Origin: DAOMNN01 sp050486545
Lineage (GTDB): Bacteria > Pseudomonadota > Gammaproteobacteria > Burkholderiales > Rhodocyclaceae
Reading direction: 5' to 3'
NCBI GenBank assembly: GCA_050486545.1
Contig: JBJHDM010000011.1
Span: 10,225 to 74,224, forward strand
DNA: 64,000 bases
Below are positions 61,619 to 64,000 of this stretch, in pieces. A program made the translations under genes and the position numbers. The notes beneath the pieces were generated by a model that was not told where the DNA came from, did no database searches, and was given only the letters and a program-made list of their open reading frames with translations. How positions within the stretch are numbered: position 1 is the first letter of the stretch; each line of letters opens with the position of its first letter.

Positions 61619-64000
61619 TCACGCCCGCTCATCTCCCAGGGCCCCGCTCAACGCTCCCTGGATGGACAACCGGACCGCGTCCCGCAAGCCGACCACGGCA
61701 CGCCAATCCTGTCCCGCCGAGGCCACCGCAGGCAACACTGTAACGGAAACCGGACCTCGCCGCGGCAGCCACGAACCATCTCGAAGAATGCCACGTGTTC
61801 CCGCAAGCACGACGGGCACGACCGTCAGCGCATTGCGTGCCGCGACCTGGAAGGCTCCCAGCCGGAAGGGAAGCAACTCCTCTCGAGGACCGAAGGTGCC
61901 TTCGGCAAAAAACAGCAATGGACGCCCTCGGGTCGCCTCCTCGCCCAGGGTCGCTGCATCATCGACCCCCTTGAGCATGTCCGTACGCTCGACGAAGCGG
62001 ACCTCGAGCCGGGCGAACAATCCGGACAACCACCGATTCCGGCGAAATTCGGCCTTCGCGACGAAGCGCACCGGATGCGGCAACGCGGCCGCAAGGACGA
62101 AGGCGTCGATATAGCTCGCATGGTTCGAAACCAACACGCAGGCGTCCGTGGGAAGATGCTCGAGTCCGGAAACGGATAGCTCGCAACGCGCCAGCCGCGC
62201 AAGCAAGCGTGCCAACGCACGCGAACAGGCCCAGCGCTGCTCCAGGCGTGGAAGCACGAGGATGAAAACCACCGCAGCGGCTGCGAGTACCCCGAAGCAG
62301 CTCCATACCCAGGCCCCGTAAGACCAGTTCTTCAAGGCGACGAGCGCGTTCCGCACATGCCCGTGCAGCCCAGAGCGTAGCAGCGCCACAGCCTGACGCC
62401 ACGGCGCACGGTCGCCAGCGCCCAGCGTACCTTCGAGGTAGGCGTCCCGTACGGCGGCACGCCGGATCTTACCACTCGACGTCTTGAGCACTGCGTGCGG
62501 TGGCGCAAGCACGATCGCATCAGGGGGAAGGTCGAGGACGTCGGCGGTGCGTTCGGCGATCTGTTTCCTGAGCCGATCACGGACAACCGGGTCGCGCTCC
62601 CTGCACTCGGCCACGACGACCAGTCTCTCTCCCGGCTGCTCCGCATCGCTCACGCCGAACACGGCCACACAGCCCTTGCGCACACCGGGCAGGTTGCCGA
62701 TCGCTTCCTCCGCCTCGTACGGGTAGAAATTCCGTCCTCCACGGATGATCATGTCCTTGGAGCGGCCAGCGATATGGATCTCGCCGTCGACCAGATACGC
62801 TAGATCACCGGAGGCCAGCCAGCCGTCATCGAACAGCCCGGCGGTGGCCGCGGGATTGCGATAATAGCCGGAAGTGGCCGAAGGCCCCCGGAACTCGAGA
62901 TGGCCGACGTGGCGCTCGGGCAGTTCCACACCGTGATCGTCGACGATCCGGACGGCGTGTCCCGGCAGCGGTCCTCCGCACGAGACGAAGCACAGCGCAT
63001 GGGGGTCGTCCCCGCGGGCAGGCACGGCACGGCCCTGCCCACTGAACGCTTCGCGCTCGACCCGATCGGTGCGTACGCCCCGACCCGGTGGCGGAACCGC
63101 GAGTCCGACGGTGCACTCGGCCAGGCCGTAGACCGGCATAAGTGCCTCCCGTTTCAGTCCATAGGGTGCGAAGGTACGGGCAAACCGCTCCATCGATTCG
63201 GCGCTGACGGGCTCCGCACCGTTGGCCGCCAATCGCCACGTCGATAGATCCAGCCCATCGAGCGATTGATCGGCCAGACGCTTGACGCACAGATCGAAGG
63301 CGAAATTCGGCGCCGCGGTCACCGTGCCATCGTATTGATGAATCGCCCGCAGCCAGCGCTCCGGATGCAGCAGGAACTCCAGCGGCGACATCAGCACGAG
63401 CGGACAGGCATGGTACAGGCTACCCAGCCAGGTGCCGATCAGCCCCATATCATGGTAAAGCGGAAGCCAGCTAACGCACACATCGGAAGAGGTCAGCCCG
63501 GTCGCCGTACCCCAGGCACGGATGTTGGCCAGCAGATTGGCGTGCGTGAGCACGACCCCCTTCGGCACCCCCGTCGAACCCGACGTGTATTGCAGCAAGG
63601 CAGTCGCGCACGAGGGCACGGCTTCGCCGCGGTGCTCCGGACCGCCCTGCAAGCCATCCGGGGTGACGATACGCTTCATCTCCGGCGCCAGACCGGTCAG
63701 CAGACGTGCCAGCGGACGAACCTGCTCGAACGTGATCAGGAGCGGGGCCTGGCAGTTTCGCAGAATGGCGGCCTGCCGTCGAAGGTGGTCCTCGAGTTGA
63801 GCCGGGCGCGCAGGCGGATACATCGGGACCGGAATCGCACCGGCATACAGAATCCCGTAGAAGCACCTGAAGAAATCCAGTCCCGACGGCAGCATCAAGG
63901 CCACGCACTGTCCCGGCATCACCCCCTCGCGAGCCAGCGCGCGTGCAATGCTCCCGGACGAGGACTGCAAGTCCCCGTAGCGCAAGGCTTCGGTCGCACC
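61619..64000 (-). CDS. fatty acyl-AMP ligase fused to a PlsC-type acyltransferase, 5' end cut off
   Basis: The frame is open to the window end, giving 794 codons including the stop, with the start outside. The adenylation domain has LQYTSGSTGVPKGVVLTHANL, SWLPLYHDMGLIGTWLG (fatty acyl-AMP ligase signature), PVYGLAECTVGLAVP, GDLAYLVDGEIHIAGRSKDMI and LKTSSGKIRR with the catalytic lysine. Hydrophobic helices near 565-590 (from the Leu at 63985) precede a 1-acylglycerol-phosphate acyltransferase domain with NHASYID (HX4D), then EGTFGPREELLPFRLGA. No acyl-carrier domain lies between. The fusion would activate a fatty acid and transfer it to a membrane acceptor. The lipid made is unknown. Confidence 0.87.
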   Translation of the reverse strand, partial: GATEALRYGDLQSSSGSIARALAREGVMPGQCVALMLPSGLDFFRCFYGILYAGAIPVPMYPPARPAQLEDHLRRQAAILRNCQAPLLITFEQVRPLARLLTGLAPEMKRIVTPDGLQGGPEHRGEAVPSCATALLQYTSGSTGVPKGVVLTHANLLANIRAWGTATGLTSSDVCVSWLPLYHDMGLIGTWLGSLYHACPLVLMSPLEFLLHPERWLRAIHQYDGTVTAAPNFAFDLCVKRLADQSLDGLDLSTWRLAANGAEPVSAESMERFARTFAPYGLKREALMPVYGLAECTVGLAVPPPGRGVRTDRVEREAFSGQGRAVPARGDDPHALCFVSCGGPLPGHAVRIVDDHGVELPERHVGHLEFRGPSATSGYYRNPAATAGLFDDGWLASGDLAYLVDGEIHIAGRSKDMIIRGGRNFYPYEAEEAIGNLPGVRKGCVAVFGVSDAEQPGERLVVVAECRERDPVVRDRLRKQIAERTADVLDLPPDAIVLAPPHAVLKTSSGKIRRAAVRDAYLEGTLGAGDRAPWRQAVALLRSGLHGHVRNALVALKNWSYGAWVWSCFGVLAAAAVVFILVLPRLEQRWACSRALARLLARLARCELSVSGLEHLPTDACVLVSNHASYIDAFVLAAALPHPVRFVAKAEFRRNRWLSGLFARLEVRFVERTDMLKGVDDAATLGEEATRGRPLLFFAEGTFGPREELLPFRLGAFQVAARNALTVVPVVLAGTRGILRDGSWLPRRGPVSVTVLPAVASAGQDWRAVVGLRDAVRLSIQGALSGALGDERA

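Overview
The window is GC-rich DNA, densely coding on both strands, with no rRNA, tRNA, IS element or CRISPR array that I can see. Gene content points to a denitrifying betaproteobacterium of the Rhodocyclales (Thauera/Azoarcus/Aromatoleum type). The pointers are a Tat-exported NosZ with a nosR-D-F-Y-L cluster, an aerobic 2-aminobenzoyl-CoA pathway of the kind known from Azoarcus evansii, a beta-type porin, NarX/NarL and NsrR. The genus is an inference from these families, not a database result.

Layout. 1-9.5 kb is housekeeping: an M61 peptidase (cut by the window start), an orphan SOS-type dnaE2, a PabB-PabC fusion, a ParA-type ATPase with a small basic partner, and O-acetylhomoserine sulfhydrylase. 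9.7-14.5 kb holds a GGDEF/EAL protein with a periplasmic CxxCH (haem c) sensor and a chemoreceptor. 14.6-17.5 kb holds pterin carbinolamine dehydratase, a YhiN-type flavoprotein and an MFS carrier.

17.6-29.5 kb is a nitrogen-oxide response island. It has two parallel modules of hemerythrin + DUF2249 + NnrS-like membrane protein, an FNR/DNR-type regulator, NarXL, NsrR, serA, and a third operon (SufT-like, NnrS-like membrane protein, FmdE-like). NsrR-like 23-bp sites lie in front of the second and third sets, and an FNR/DNR-type box lies in front of the first.

29.6-36.4 kb holds a porin, a complete TRAP transporter, an aryl-CoA ligase and a divergent LysR regulator, probably for uptake and activation of an aromatic acid. 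36.4-47.9 kb is one tryptophan catabolic unit. A long minus-strand operon encodes 2-aminobenzoyl-CoA monooxygenase/reductase, SDR, enoyl-CoA hydratase, acyl-CoA dehydrogenase, KynB, KynU, KynA and a RidA protein. Next to it are a second SDR, 2-aminobenzoate-CoA ligase and a MarR regulator. Together they would take tryptophan through kynurenine and anthranilate to 2-aminobenzoyl-CoA and into beta-oxidation.

47.9-60.9 kb is the nitrous oxide reduction region: RegBA-type redox regulators, then divergently nosZ, nosR, a small membrane protein, nosD, nosF, nosY, three NosL-type genes with two small unknown genes between them, and a convergent cytochrome c lipoprotein. FNR/DNR-type boxes lie exactly 22 nt upstream of -10-like hexamers before the haem-sensor GGDEF gene, nosZ, nosR and the cytochrome c gene. 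A similar box before narX has a 23-nt gap. The window ends with a small membrane-anchored unknown protein and a fused acyl-AMP ligase/acyltransferase that runs off the right edge.
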